Of a stretch of DNA of 6,314 nt, positions 6,143-6,314 are shown one piece after another. How positions within the stretch are numbered: position 1 is the first letter of the stretch; every line of letters starts with the position of its first letter. The stretch spans positions 1 to 6,314 of the forward strand of contig CAYWTM010000159.1 in assembly GCA_964460185.1 (NCBI GenBank), read 5' to 3'. This stretch comes from JAVJPJ01 sp040217295 (GTDB lineage: Bacteria; Pseudomonadota; Alphaproteobacteria; Rhodobacterales; Rhodobacteraceae). The position numbers and the translations under genes are program-made. The notes under the pieces are model-generated. The model made no database searches. It was not told where the DNA came from and saw nothing but the letters and a program-made list of their open reading frames with translations.

Positions 6143-6157
6143 GGCAATAGGCCTTTC

Positions 6158-6181
6158 TCACGGTGAACGGTCACGGTGGAC
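6158..6181. repeat. Tandem direct repeat TCACGGTG(A/G)AC
   Basis: Two copies, TCACGGTGAAC (6158-6168) and TCACGGTGGAC (6171-6181), differ at one of 11 bases and are spaced with a 13-bp period. The second copy overlaps the proposed rpsU -35 element, and the first lies 15 bp upstream of the coq9 start codon. The layout suits a regulator site acting on both genes, but no known binding motif is recognised. Confidence 0.5.
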
Positions 6182-6205
6182 AAGGTAGGGGCGCTTTGCT
6201 ATACG
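6177..6205 (+). promoter_or_regulatory. rpsU: Candidate sigma-70 promoter of rpsU
   Basis: TGGACA (6177-6182, five of six matches to TTGACA) is followed after exactly 17 nt by TATACG (6200-6205, four of six matches to TATAAT). Transcription would start near 6212, giving a leader of roughly 45-50 nt before the rpsU ATG. This is the best-looking housekeeping promoter in the window. No equally good promoter is seen for coq9 on the minus strand; TTGCAA (6229-6224) with TATAGC has a 20-nt spacer. Confidence 0.6.
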
Positions 6206-6242
6206 GCCACTTCCTGCTTCATCTTGCAACTCTAACTTAGGA

Positions 6243-6255
6243 AGGTGGTGACACC
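6243..6255 (+). promoter_or_regulatory. rpsU: rpsU ribosome binding site inside a GNRA-loop hairpin
   Basis: AGGTGGTGA (6243-6251) matches the full anti-Shine-Dalgarno complement AGGAGGTGA at eight of nine positions and ends 7 nt before the ATG. The same bases can fold as GGTG (6244-6247), loop GTGA (a GNRA tetraloop), CACC (6252-6255). The 4-bp stem would partly hide the site. Confidence 0.5.
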
Positions 6256-6258
6256 AGA

Positions 6259-6314
6259 ATGCAGGTCAGTGTTCGCGACAACAATGTCGATCAGGCGCTC
6301 CGTGCCCTGAAGAA
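6259..6314 (+). CDS. rpsU: 30S ribosomal protein S21, 5' end (cut by window)
   Basis: Eighteen codons plus two bases are present: MQVSVRDNNVDQALRALK, continuing with AA as the start of the expected Lys codon. This is the characteristic N-terminus of alphaproteobacterial S21 (bS21), a small basic protein of the 30S platform near the anti-Shine-Dalgarno end of 16S rRNA that helps translation initiation. The full protein is usually about 65-75 residues, so most lies beyond the window. The start has a strong Shine-Dalgarno and a plausible promoter upstream. The gene is divergent from coq9. Confidence 0.92.
   Translation, partial: MQVSVRDNNVDQALRALK

Overview
The window looks like chromosomal core DNA of a Rhodobacterales (Roseobacter-type) alphaproteobacterium. 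The evidence is high GC with codons strongly biased to G/C in the third position, a TrcR/DUF1013 protein (a family I know from Alphaproteobacteria), a COQ9 protein (found in alphaproteobacteria and mitochondria), and ClpS and S21 sequences close to those of marine Rhodobacteraceae as I remember them. I see no mobile element, CRISPR array, phage gene or clear compositional island.

Layout from left to right. (1) The 3' part of trcR (+, 2-514) ends in an acidic tail and is followed by a strong intrinsic terminator. (2) A minus-strand set reads clpS, then an rsmC-like rRNA methyltransferase, then a short-chain dehydrogenase (SDR), with gaps of 25 and 18 nt, so it is probably one transcript. A small hairpin spans the clpS stop codon. 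(3) Divergent from clpS are a HAD-family hydrolase and a membrane CDP-alcohol phosphatidyltransferase (both +). The 87-nt gap between them is rich in repeats. (4) A minus-strand pair reads coq9, then a zinc-free quinone oxidoreductase-like gene, and converges on the phosphatidyltransferase. (5) Divergent from coq9 is the 5' end of rpsU (ribosomal protein S21), with a good promoter and a ribosome binding site lying in a small GNRA-type hairpin.

The themes are housekeeping: cell-cycle transcription (TrcR), N-degron proteolysis (ClpS), ribosome modification and translation (RsmC-like, S21), phospholipid synthesis, and ubiquinone synthesis or quinone reduction (COQ9, QOR-like). Eight genes are confidently assigned to families; exact substrates of the SDR, HAD, CDP-alcohol transferase and QOR proteins cannot be read from sequence.

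I did not find a convincing new multi-gene system. The points most worth checking are the SDR that keeps Ser and Tyr but has Ala in place of the catalytic Lys, the rpsU leader hairpin, a 13-bp-period tandem repeat between coq9 and rpsU, and a run of nine G in the coding strand of the QOR-like gene. There is no gene-free stretch above 300 bases; the longest gaps are 121 nt (515-635) and 116 nt (6143-6258).
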